Assembly: GCA_963693305.1 (NCBI GenBank)
Contig: OY855903.1
Coordinates: 25,750,455-25,814,454, forward strand
Source of the DNA: Meandrina meandrites
Taxonomy: Eukaryota; Cnidaria; Anthozoa; Scleractinia; Meandrinidae
Length of the DNA: 64,000 bases
Direction: 5' to 3'
The translations under genes and the position numbers were made by a program. The notes beneath the pieces are model-generated. The model was not told the origin of the DNA, did no database searches, and saw nothing but the letters and a program-made list of their open reading frames with translations. Shown piece after piece: positions 23,001 to 33,425 of the stretch. Numbering within the stretch: position 1 is the stretch's first letter; every line of letters starts with the position of its first letter.

Positions 23001-26000
23001 CGTTAACAACATCCTTGCTTCCTGATTGGATTACGATCACCGCACCAAGCCCGCAATGAGGCGGGCTATTTAAGCACAATTACACCGAACGATTATCGAT
23101 CCCGAACCATTCCCTTGGGATTGCTAACAGCTTTTTTTCTACTACATAGAGTCTAATGCGCATGCGCATTAGACTCAAAAAATTAAAACCGGCCGAAGAA
23201 CGTCGAAAAAGTTTGACGAGGAAATAATTTCTGAGCTGCGCCAGTTAAAAACGAAGCTGGCTAACACAAAATCAAAGCTGGTGACCTTGGAATGAGAGCG
23301 TCGAATCTCTTCCAAGTCGATTTTCGGGCCTTTGGGAGAAAATCCCGGTCCAAAAAACAGAACAAACACCGCGCAGCAAAACGAAAGGCAATGCGTGCAT
23401 CTAAGAGGGAGTCGGAAGTTTTAAAAAAGATCGCCCCTGGATTAGAAGAAGACTCTCTCTGTGAGAAGAGACACAGAGAAAGACCTTGTCTTAAAATTGA
23501 ACAAACGGGAAGTAAAATGGGTGGAGTTATTGCTTTGCGACAATGATAAACCCCGACTAAGCGACAAGGCGAGGGACTACCTTTCAAGCATCTTAGTCAA
23601 GGATGGAACTAGTGCGACAACTGGTTACCAAGGCGATGACGATGATGATGGTTTTAAACCAAACGTTAGAACTTACAAAGTCATTATAAATTGAGATATA
23701 ATGGGAATCCTCATGCGCCACGCAATATCTGGACCATGTTTCAGACTGACTTGTAACAGAACAAAAAGTATTTTTGTATTTGTATGACAATTTTATCTTC
23801 GAAAAATGTAATGTTTGTGTTCAAAAAAAAGTTTATATTGGTGACAAATCGTTTTAGCTTCAGCTGACATCTTATCATGCTTTATTTTCAAATTTATATG
23901 AGCTTCGAACAATAATGTTTTTAAATGTTTCGTTGTTATTTTTAAAGCAGCTACGCCAGGAAGACCATGCCTTTCCAGGATACATATAGTTTTATTGAAA
24001 TGGTCCCATATTTTTCTATGCAACCGGTAGTAGCTACGAAATAAAGATAAATTTGAGTTCAAAGACAAGTGGTAATATTTGTAACGCCAAAACATCGTAG
24101 CCCTCCCCTCAGTGGCACATGTTTTAATGACCCTCCCCAAGGCGGAGCTTAAAAAATAGTGACCCTCCCCCCCAATAAATAATGACTGGTCCCTAAATCG
24201 AGCTTAGTCACCTGGCGGAACGGAATATAACCAGAGATTTTCTGAGGGCTGCTCCCAAAGAATTCTACAATATACTGAATACAAAAGTTTCGCCATTATT
24301 TATTATTATTATTTTTTGCTTTTTTTCGTTTGGGTGTGTAGTTCCACATCTCGACAAGCCTTACCTTCACGTTGGGCATCAGTCAGTCGTCCAGCCTGTG
24401 ATGGAAAAAGAAAGTGGAAAGACACAGTTATAATTGTACATGTTGTACGCTGCGTGCAGAGGGCACGGTCGACAGTTACAAACAACGAATTTGCCGCAAT
24501 CCAAGTGCGATTTTATAGAGCATTATATCGCAACCTACTACTTTCTATTGCATGCGTTCGTAATGGGAAAACCCCCCTTCGAGAAGGTTTGGAACTCGTG
24601 AACGAGAGTCAGGCCAGGCAGAACATGTCAGCCTTTTACCTGTGAAAAAGAATCAAGTGATGCACAACTGCAATATTCTTTATTTTCGTAATTGCATGCG
24701 ACACCAATATAAAACAACACACAATAAACATGATGAAAGTTGACAGTTTCTACGAGGTCTGATGTTACCGTAATAGAGCAGAACTAAAGCGATTCCGCTG
24801 TAAAAACTAACCGCGCCTCTTCAGTTTTGAGGAAACTAAATTTTCTAAAGGAAGCCGAGTGAACACTCATACAGCGTCTTTTTTGATTTTGCTTTGCTGC
24901 CCTGTTCGTACAGTCGAAGCTCTCGTAAGCGGACACCCTCGGGGCGCGACAAAAGTGTCCGTAACTGGAGCTGGCCGCTTACGAGAATGTGAAAATACAG
25001 AGTTTGTACGGGAGTTTAATAAAACGGGGTTTTGACTAGGTGGCCGTAAGTAGAGCTGTCCGCTTACGAGAGTGTCCGTTAAAGGAGCTTTGACTGTATG
25101 ATATTTCTCAAAAAATTCACAGGCTTGTCAAAATAATACTTTTGTTATACTAAAGCTACACACTGTAGATGCCGCGTTATGGGGCATATCATTAAGTGCG
25201 CAATTTGTTGATAACCACGGAGCGCCTATAAGCTCTATACATCGTGTTTAAACACAAGAAAAAAACAAAAGTAGTAACACTGGGCGGACTTTTTTCTCAC
25301 TTTTTGTTCCCTTAATTATCACTGCTTGCCTCGCGAAGCTAATACAAATATGATGATTCGTGCATCCACGGAAACTCTTGTAGCTGCTATGCATGTAAAT
25401 TTTTAACCCGAGTGTAATTTATGTAATAATTAGGCGTGTTTGCGCAAACGATTTGCATGATCATGCATGATCGTCATTGGTAGATTTCGATCCATTTTAT
25501 TTGTTTCTGTGTTTCAAGGTTCGTTAGCTGTCGCCATAATTGTGATTGACGGCAGCGAAAAACCCAATCGTCAGTTGGGCTTTGAACTTCGGAGTTCGCT
25601 ACAAGCAAACTGAGCAACGGCGCATACAGCATGTACGCAGGTAGAATTACTAGCTGGGCTTTCTCTTTGTAGGTTAACGTACCGATTTCAATGAATGCAA
25701 TGATCAAAGTGTGTTTTTACCTTTATTTCCCATAATTAGATATAAAACTTATGCTTTTTCTCCCTATATTCCTGAATCCCGGGCTAAATAAAAGATCTTA
25801 TTTGTGACCTGCCGTTCTTGCCAAAATGGCTGACTTCGCGGTTAATTTTGCTGCTCGTTTGAAGATACCAAAAGCGTTACAATTTCCTGTACTTATGTAC
25901 AGAAAGGCCAAGGCTTATTGTTAGATATTCGATAGATATTGTTTTGACAGGTTAAATAATATCACTCTTTTACAAAGTGCGACAACCATTTTATAACAAA

Positions 26001-27231
26001 GTTCGTCAATTTTATTACAAAGTGCGATAGATATTACAAAGTGCCATAGAACAGCAGGGAACGTTTTTCTCCCTTCATAATCGTTACTTGCCTCGACAAG
26101 CTACTACGAAGATCATGATCATGATTCGTGCATCCACGGAAACATTATATTTAGGTTTTGCGCGATCAGGCTGTAGTGTTAATTTCGTTTCGCATGCATG
26201 CTATTCCGTAATGCGTTGAACTACTGCGTTAACGTAAGAGTAAAACTAAAAATAGACTTGTTATTAGAATATTAAATCACTGAAAAAATGACTAGATCGC
26301 CGGATAAACTTGGTTAATATGTTCATTCAATACACCACCTTCTCCGTAATTCAAAACTGATTAAACGTTTGCTTGCTGTGCTTGAAAATTAAAACAGAGG
26401 TAAAATTCAGAATTGAATATTTCCGAATTCGTTCAATTACCGATGCCTCTCTAACACATCCTATCTGAAAGATAGATATGAATGGGACCCGGATATGAAT
26501 GCCACAGGGATGCTCGTCGTGTCGCTACGCTAGGATGCAAATTTCGGATTTTGGTCTCACTTATGGTGCTCCAGGCTGAAAAAGCAAGTATCTTTAGCCA
26601 GCCATCGGGGACTCGTTTAATGTTGCATTTGAAGAAAATAGAAATATATGTTTTAAAATGGCATCTCTGGGGATCAAAAAAGCTTGAACGAGCCACTCCT
26701 AGACTGGTCTCTGGGAGGGGTTTAATTCAACATTTTCATCGGGAATCCTCTTTTGTTTCATATGGGTACCACCCCGGCTTGAACAATGGTTTCAATTCTA
26801 ACACACAGGGTTACTTTAGGAAGGTTAATGGTCGTTAACAGCCAAATTTGAGCAAAAGCGTGTATAGCACGCCATAGAGGTGGAATTACCAGCTAAGCTT
26901 TCACTTCTGTAGCTTTACCTTCTGATCGCATTAAATGCAAATACTATTTGATCAAGGGGTGCTAATATTTACTATTTTTGTTTATTCCTGTATGTTTCTC
27001 TCAGTTTTTCCCTTTGCTTCCCACAACCATATAGAAAACATATCTTTTTTCTCCCTATATATTCGTAAATAGTAAACGATCAAATTGGTAACCTACCGTT
27101 CTTGCCAAAATGGCTGACTTTGCTGTTAATTTTGCTGCTTGTTTGAAGATACTTAAAGCGTTACAATTTTCTGTACTTATGTACAGAAAGGCAACAATGA
27201 AGATAGAAACTGCCTTCATAAATCGCGTCAT
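19989..27231 (-). CDS. CaM-M: predicted secreted calmodulin-like protein lacking EF1
   Basis: Minus-strand exons: 27231-27097 (signal peptide), 24395-24365 (31 bp), 22098-21862 (EF2-4, 237 bp) and 20017-19989 (last). They total 432 nt in one frame, 143 aa. The leader MTRFMKAVSIFIVAFLYIS is a classic signal sequence with likely cleavage after TENCNA. No 144-bp EF1 exon exists between 24365 and 22098, while the paralog N has one there. Both neighbours are phase 1, so joining them keeps the frame. The result starts EF2 halfway, with Q-R-E in place of loop positions 1-3, leaving two good loops (DTNGDGYITSDE, DLDSDGRVNYDE). The protein ends EFVQLAMPK. Inferred role: an extracellular Ca2+-binding protein. 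A missed EF1 exon or a dead gene are the alternatives. Confidence 0.65.
20074..20367 (+). mobile_element. tRNA-derived SINE with target duplication and empty site
   Basis: The head GGTGGCCTAATGGTTAGTGC is a Pol III A-box region, with a B-box-like GGTCCGGGTTGGCC downstream. The body includes TTGGGCAAGACACTTTAC and CCAGGTGCATAAATGGGTAC. Flanked by ATTATCAGGGTT (20062-20073 and 20368-20379). Copy 2 has a single uninterrupted ATTATCAGGGTT at 35992-36003, so the insertion followed the duplication. Confidence 0.9.
21314..21772. mobile_element. 459-bp TIR element with CATAAN repeats
   Basis: Ends AGCTTAGTTTCCATTAGC and, inverted, AGCCTAGTTCTCACTAGC. Each end is followed by runs of CATAAG/CATAAT hexamers that mirror each other. 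TTA flanks both sides (21311-21313, 21773-21775). The site is empty in copy 2 near 36740. TTA duplication fits PIF/Harbinger or Tc1-type insertion. It lies 90 bp from the EF2-4 exon donor of CaM-M. Confidence 0.8.
21862..22098 (-). CDS. CaM-M exon, EF-hands 2-4
   Basis: 237 bp, nine shorter than the paralogs: the linker reads LASQMTGDHMKSYF where the others have MASQxGEPxxxDxMKYYF. A one-residue insertion sits in ALAMIKTFGG. EF3 and EF4 loops are intact. Donor GTACGA. Confidence 0.82.
22140..24190. other. CaM-M intron sequence replacing the EF1 region
   Basis: This interval is not similar to 37130-38400 in copy 2, which holds the CaM-N EF1 exon. It contains the repeat-end motif AATGGTCCG near 22186 and a MITE-like GCATGCGC palindrome near 23160. 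A coding-like fragment of unknown origin (23200-23700) includes the coiled-coil-like stretch DEEIISELRQLKTKLANTKS. No EF-hand codons are seen. Confidence 0.55.
24365..24395 (-). CDS. CaM-M exon 2 (31 bp)
   Basis: AGRLTDAQRE plus one base. Acceptor CACAG, donor GTAAGG. 31 bp is the exact length of calmodulin exon 2 (known for animal CALM genes). Confidence 0.78.
24911..25095. mobile_element. pogo/Tigger-like MITE
   Basis: 185 bp with ends CAGTCGAAGCTC and GAGCTTTGACTG, TA on both sides, and internal copies of GTAAGCGGACA and its inverse. TA target and CAGT ends fit Tc1/mariner pogo-type MITEs. Not present at the matching place in copy 2. Confidence 0.7.
25815..25918 (-). pseudogene. truncated copy of the signal-peptide exon
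   Basis: Matches 27097-27200, but the ATG half is cut off near 25918 by unrelated sequence (TTATTGTTAGATATTCG). The donor has changed from GGTAGG to GGCAGG. It is a remnant of a local duplication of the 5' region (25.3-25.9 kb against 26.1-27.2 kb). Confidence 0.7.
26444..26778 (-). mobile_element. dispersed-repeat insertion, about 335 bp
   Basis: Absent from the matching place in copy 2 (near 41178). It ends with palindromic CTATCTGAAAGATAG at left and a GGTACCACCCCGG stretch at right. Both strands show open frames that I take as repeat-derived. Superfamily unknown. Confidence 0.55.
27097..27231 (-). CDS. CaM-M exon 1, signal peptide
   Basis: 45 codons from ATG to the donor GTAGGT, ending in phase 0 on ACG. 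The hydrophobic core is AVSIFIVAFLYIS. A 3' fragment of the same exon recurs at 25815-25918. Confidence 0.7.
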
Positions 27232-27380
27232 TGTCTCCGTCGCTGAATTCTTGTGATCTTCAAGGATTAAGCTTCTGATCTCGAGCGCTCTCGTCTGAAA
27301 ATTCCAGCTCAATAGAAAATACGTGGCACAATTAACAGTGCGGACAATGTAGCCAGGGGTACTCAGCAGACAACGAAAAA
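27232..27380 (-). promoter_or_regulatory. putative CaM-M promoter / 5' leader
   Basis: Similar in order and spacing to 10699-10870 upstream of polyEF-L, including GCGACGGAGACA at the ATG and a TGTCCGCACTGTTAATTG block. No clear TATA box. Confidence 0.4.
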
Positions 27381-28385
27381 ATTTACAATGTAAAAGAAAA
27401 ATTCGCTGTTAATTTCTGAATAGGATTAAAGGTAAAATTTGCAATCTTTAAAATTCCGTGGATTCGTCGAAACTTTGCCGATGAATATTTCATTTCTGCG
27501 AATCGGGGTCGCACAGTTTGATCGAAGACGACGATATGTGAGAACAAACAGTGACGACAGAAAACCAACGGAGTTGGGAAAGGTCGACTGGTCACCTCGA
27601 GGAAATTACAAAGATTTTAAGCCGTTTGGACGAAGCACTCAAGGATTATCGTTTCAAGAGCGAAGTAATGGAGCTGAGTCGTAGTTTAAAGGATCAATGG
27701 GCGCGGTATTGTTTTGTTTAGAATGAACGTTTGAGGGTTTGGATGGGAGGATGCAAATGTCAGTTGTCAGTCAAAAGTCCAAAATTTGCCCATTTGTCAG
27801 TTGTCACATTTGGGCCTTTGATTAGGCTGTTAAAGTAATTAACTTTGAACCTTAAATATGCGTAGATGGCCCATTTTATGCCTTAAAACATATACTAGCT
27901 GTACCTATCGGTAAGTGCCACCGAGCTAAATTTAGTCATGCTTGTTGATAAGAACAGACAATAAAGACCAATGAATGGTTTTCGATATAAATTATATTTA
28001 TTTGAAATGACCAAAATATGGCAGATTGTATATTAGGTAATTTTGAGAAGAAAGTGCTATTTCTTTGTGGTATAAAGCACAAGCTAATTTCTTATTGTAG
28101 GTGTCTATATTAATGCAACGACTTTTAATTTTTGCAGCGTTAAAAATTTCAATAAATAATAAAAAAGATAAATTCTGCGAGTTCATTTACCAGTTGCAAT
28201 AAATTTACATGATAAAGAGTTCTAGGTTTAATTACAGAAATACTTCAGCACGGATTGAATTTGATTGCACGTTAAGAATATTTCTGTACTTTAACCTCGC
28301 ACTCTTTAAATTTATTGCAACTCGTAAATGAACTCGCAGAATTTGTTATCTTTTACACTTACCTTGACAAAATTGTCATGATGAC
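27381..28385. other. gap between the two duplication copies
   Basis: Contains a short plus-strand coding-like stretch (27546-27721) reading ..HLEEITKILSRLDEALKDY.. then ..VMELSRSLKDQWARYCFV-stop, likely a coiled-coil fragment with a stop just upstream. A foldback of about 200 bp (28158-28360) has ATAAATTCTGCGAGTTCATT arms. No complete gene. Confidence 0.45.
28158..28360. repeat. foldback element
   Basis: Inverted arms at 28158-28220 and 28300-28360 (TTCTGCGAGTTCATTTACnAG and its mirror; GCAATAAATTT). No target duplication recognised. Confidence 0.65.
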
Positions 28386-30889
28386 TCCGAAACGTCGGTT
28401 TATTTTGCTAGTTTTTACTTGAAATGAAACTTGAAGATTTTTAATTAACATCCCCCCGTTAAGGAAGAATTTTTAAAAGTGCTTTGTTCAAGTCCCGTTA
28501 AGAGGTTACGACAACTCTTTCGGGTTCCCTTGGTCAGGGAAAAGCATGGAGACGGTGACCGTAAGGAAACGTTTGTGGGTTTCTTAAAATAAAGTAACGA
28601 TCACGTGCATTTGTTATCATAAAATTTGTTGATGTTCCTTCAACATGATCGGGCGAATAGCCTAGAAAAATATTTAGTTCACAAGTAACCAATAGCAGGT
28701 TAGGATTAGTGAACAAAAGATTCAATCACAGATGCGGAGATAAATATGTAAATCCAAGTTCTTTCGTAAGCTGTTCGTGGTGGAACGCCGGTATATATTA
28801 TCCCCTGCTGGGTTAAGTTTGCTTATATTCTACAGGGTTCAGTCTATTGTTGGGCCGAAGCTCTCTATATTTCCTGACATTGTCGGAGGATTGATTTTGC
28901 TGAAGTAGATCCCTGCCTCTAGAAGCCTGGCAAACTTTGTCGCTGCAAGGGTGGTTCTCCCCTGTGTTAGTTACAACACTGAAAACAGCGTCCTCAACTT
29001 AAGGTCGCCACACACGAGGGGACTAGTCGCAGGGACCGGTCCCGGGGACCAAGTCCCATCGTGTGAACAGGCCAATTTTTTTCAAAAGTCCGGTCGCAGG
29101 GACTGAATTTTGGTCCCCGAAATCGGTCCCACGAATTCAAACTGGTTTAAATTCGTGGGACCAGTCGCAGGGACTGGTCCCCGCAATATGCTGCTTGGTC
29201 GCTCGTGTGAACAGGTTCGTGGGACTGGTCCCTGCGATCAATTATAAATGAACCAATCGCTGATCAGCATTTTAAGAGCGAATGTCTGTAAGAATCAAAC
29301 AAAATCGGAAAAAGCGGCAAACTCTGACTGTAAGTAGTCCATAATGAGTTATTCATCACCATGCAATTTATTTGTCAAATAACTCTTTCTTTCGGCAGGA
29401 AATGACGATCATAAATTTCACGGCCAGACGCGGGAAAATTCGACTTGAAAATTAGCGGTTTTAAAGCAAACCACTTGCCTGTACTATAACACCTGAAGAC
29501 ATCCACTTGTTATCAGCTTATTCTACATCTTTTCCAGATTTTATTCTATAATTTCTATGAAGTTTAAATAAATTCATGACACTAAGAGAGATCTGAAAGA
29601 AATCCCACTCTTTCTCGATGGAAATGACAAGGTAAATTTAAGAGATTATTTACCATACTACCTTTATCTCAAATAAACTGATATTTTGGAAATAAAGTCA
29701 GGAAGAAATGGCCTTTCAATTGATATCAATTTTTGTCTGGGGAAATTAAATCGTTCTCTCTGAGAAAGCGCTAAAAATCACGAAATCAAGCAAATAAGAG
29801 ATTGCGTGACAGACGTGACAAAGGTGGAAATTGTGATTTTCGGATATTTTAGCCCAAACTCCAGTTCCAATTTTAGCCCAGTCTTTGCTGTTCTTACAAC
29901 AGCAACATTTTCTTTTGAGAATCTACGTTTTTTGCTTATTATATCAATCTACCGACCGTACCGACTATATATGTATGTCGATTCATATGGTAGAGAAAAC
30001 CCTACAACTGAAGTTTGAGAGCAAAGATGGATTTTTCCATCTGACTGTAACTATGAGACATCTTTTGATATGGCAGATTTATCCCAAACCTGCAAAAATC
30101 AAATCAACTTCCAATCTGCCGAAGCCCCTCTTGGAATTTATGTAAGAATTTTTGGGAAGCCCCTTTGTGTTGCGTTATCTTTGGTTTCCAACTGATTGAT
30201 ATGATTGTCACTGAAAAGTTTTCTGTGGTTTTTGCCCTACGGAAAATTCTTTTTCGCTCAAAATGGACCAAACAGTTGCGGATCAAACATTTGCTTATTA
30301 ATTTATTCATGTTACCCGAGTGGCAGGCGATTAATATAGAAATAATAAGATTAGTTTATTTATAGTTTATTCATGTTATGAGTGACACACAAAATACTTA
30401 CATAGCCAGCTTTTTCAAAGTTGTAGGCCCGTTTAACCGAGCCTCCTTTCGGGGATCCGGGAGTATGCTTCCTCGAGGAAGGTTTTTTTTTTCTTCATAT
30501 AAAGATATATAAAAACGTGACTGTTTTCCTTCACTTTTGTCGATTTTTATTGTATTTTGAAATCACCTAAATTCTAACATTTCACAATAGAGAATGGCAC
30601 TAATTCTCACTCATTCCTAAATTAACGAACCATTGTGCATTAGACGGCTGTCACTTCGCTTCCGAGTTTTCACCCGTGAGAAAAGCCTTGATCTCATCAC
30701 GAAAGGGTAGTTGCGAGATATATTACCTGTAAGCGATACGTTAAAACTGCATTGATTTCCATTTCATCTTTCTTAAAAGTGCTCAACCTGAATTGTTTTA
30801 CTTGCACATTTAAAAATACGTTGCTGAAAATATTGCCGGCCAGCCCTGGCTAATTTTTGTACTGGCCTGTACGTTAGCTATATATTAAA

Positions 30890-33425
30890 CAAGGGCTACG
30901 CCGCAAGCGAGCCCTTGTTTAAAAACAGTCTACTAGGTATACCATGCCCACGTATCATAATGGCTGTTAAGAATTAAGCGGAAGGTTGGACAAGCAGCTT
31001 CCTCCAATCCATCCTCGGAGACCCAGGGGCAGTTAGTGGGGGCGAAACGAGTAAGCCGGGCAGAAATCGCAGCGGCAAAAGTTTTCTATAAAAGTGTAAG
31101 AGTCCCTGGGAAACGAGTCTCTCCCAGGCGGTGTTGGACACGACTCGCAAAGCATGCTGGAAGAACTTTTCGATTGCACTCATTATTGTCTGATCGTCGG
31201 ACAGTAAACATATCCTCGAGGCGTGAAGATATTCCTATGCTGAAAGAAATATCGGAGGAAATCCATACCAAATCTTCGTGGGACAAGTAACAACTATAGA
31301 TGTGTATTGCTGGATTCGCAAAGGCGCCATTTTATGTGTGGAACAACTCATATTGGGAGTCGAAGCATCGCGGTACATCGACTATTGGAAATTATATTCG
31401 ATTCTCGCATGTTTGTGATCGATCTTAACTACGGCGCTTTCTTTTTGAGATATGTCGAGTTGTGTATAAAGTACGTCGATGTATTGCTGGCCAACGCAGT
31501 TCGCCCTATCGTGGTTTTGATGGATTTTCGCTGGGTTGTTTATTAGGAGTTTTCCCACTCGGAGTGCCCAAGGGCCGTTTTGATGACAGTTCAAATATCG
31601 GCCAAACAGAGGGATGATATAAACACTACAAAAACAAAAATAGCAAGAAAACATTAAAATATAAAATTATACAACAAACAGAAGTACAAATTTACGCTCT
31701 GTTCCTGATAAAAAATCTGAAAAATCGACAGAAATCACGCCATCAATTCCCGCAAATGCGAGAACTGAGTGACAAATCAAGGAAGAAACCCCAACTTCAA
31801 TTCCGAATTTCACCGTTAAAACGGCGAGGCCCGCCCTGGCCCACCGTACTTTTCTTAAAGTTCAACTATCGAACTTAAATTCTATGCACAAATTAACTTC
31901 AGTACTGATCCTTGTTTGTAAAGGAATGAGCAAATGTTCATGTGTGTCTAACGAGTGCGCCAACCAAACATTTACCATATAGCATGATTTCAGTCGACTA
32001 GTTTTGGTAGCAAAATCGCTTCCCTTAATTCAGAACTTGACGAATGACTGGGCTAGATATTATTCTTCAAGCTCCAAGAAACCAGTTCGTTCAAACGTTA
32101 AAATTTCGCCGAAATCGCACGAAGAAGATGAGACCTTCTTAAAATCCGACGACAAAATTGTCCGCCATTGCTTCTACCGAGGTGACATATGATTGGTCGA
32201 AAAATGTCACGTGAAGCGTGTCCAACACCGCCTGAGTCTCTCCAGACCATTTCCAAGCGGCTCTGCGAATGCTGGCTCCTGATTGAGCAAAAAAAAATCC
32301 TTTGTATTATTTTGCCCAATCAGCGAATAGTAACTTCAGAGTCACTTTCGTGTGTTCTTACACGGCGGTTATTGTATCGGCCATATTTTATTTTAATTAA
32401 CATAAGATAGCCGAGAAATGTCGGAAGTCATTTCGGATGTCAGAAAGAAAAATATACCAACACATCCACCAGTAATTTTTGTTTGGACCGATCAGATGTA
32501 TTGTAAATATAAATTGTGTCTTGTTTACCTGTGCAGTGCATTGAGGGCGGTTCGGCATACTCGTCTGGCCTGCAGCACGGGAATATTCCAGTTGGCTGAA
32601 GTATCCGAAAATAAAAGGTATAAAAAATAAATTAAATGAGTGATTGATGTAAGATTGATGTAAGGTCTCAATTTTCTGAAATTTACTAGTACTGGCTTGT
32701 ACGTTTGATTTTACATTTTTCTGACTTTATCTCAATATTTTTCGGCCGACTGCAATTTGTCCGTGCTGCGAACATTGTCGCACGTGCCAGACGAGATAAG
32801 ACGAGTGTGCCGGACGGCCGCCAATGTGTCGCATACAGGTAAACAAGCCACTATTTCCTCTGATCAGTCCATATGACAATATCCGGGAAGATCTTGAAAT
32901 ATATTTCTTTCTGACATCCGAAATGATTTCTCGACTTTTTGTGGTTCTCTAATGTAAATTGAAATAGATTGCCGTGTAAGAACATACGAAAGTGACTCTG
33001 AAGTACCTGTTCGCCGATTGGGCAAAATAATACAAAGGATTTTTTTGCTCAATCAGGAGCAAGCATTCGCAGAGTCGCTTAGAACTTCATAGTAAGTCAA
33101 CATGGCCGCCAACAATGAAAAACATATAGTCGCCCAACCACAAGATGAATGCTAACTGCAAGCAAATTGCAGTAAATAAATGTTAACTGCAAGCAAACTA
33201 CAGGGTAAAATGCTAACCGCAAGCAAACAGCAGTAAATAAATGTTAACTGCAAGCAAAGCTGCAGGGCGACTATATTGTGTCTTAACATGAATTATATAC
33301 CGTCTGGAGAGACTCGTTTCCCAGGGGCTTATACTTTTATAGAACACTTTTGCCGATACGATTTCTGCCCGGTTTACTTCGTTTTGCCCGATTTGCTGCC
33401 CCTGGGTCTCCGAGGATACCCCCAT
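30890..33425. repeat. nested inverted repeats inside the 6.4-kb element
   Basis: Inverted pairs: 31010-31140 with 33300-33425 (GGGAAACGAGTCTC and its mirror); 32250-32400 with 32930-33085 (CCTTTGTATTATTTTGCCCAAT type). A third pair lies around 32540-32620 and 32760-32840. These are nested foldback insertions. The inner family recurs in TRAPPC8 intron 3 (59830-60175). Confidence 0.65.
33126..33266. repeat. minisatellite, about 35-bp unit
   Basis: Four tandem units based on AATGTTAACTGCAAGCAAAC followed by GCAGTAAATAA, with small differences. Confidence 0.8.

Larger units (their letters stand above)
19021..28340. repeat. tandem segmental duplication, copy 1 (CaM-M unit)
   Basis: Collinear with copy 2 at 28386-42490. 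Matching pieces: 19021-19200 with 28386-28550; 19320-19560 with 28770-28999; 19557-20075 with 35440-36000; 20368-20700 with 35992-36310; 21050-21310 with 36490-36740; 21775-22135 with 36740-37130; 24190-24910 with 38410-39110; 25105-26440 with 40560-41175; 26780-26960 with 41185-41345. Identity is high by eye (roughly 85-95% in exons and near 19.6 kb). Gaps are mostly explained by transposon insertions in one copy or the other. Confidence 0.85.

Noticed and set aside
31036..31290. possible transposase fragment in the 6.4-kb element
   Set aside because: Frame overlaps an inverted repeat shared with 33300-33425; no catalytic motif or helix-turn-helix recognised.
33126..33266. CRISPR-like spaced repeats
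   Set aside because: A head-to-tail minisatellite without unique spacers, in an animal genome.
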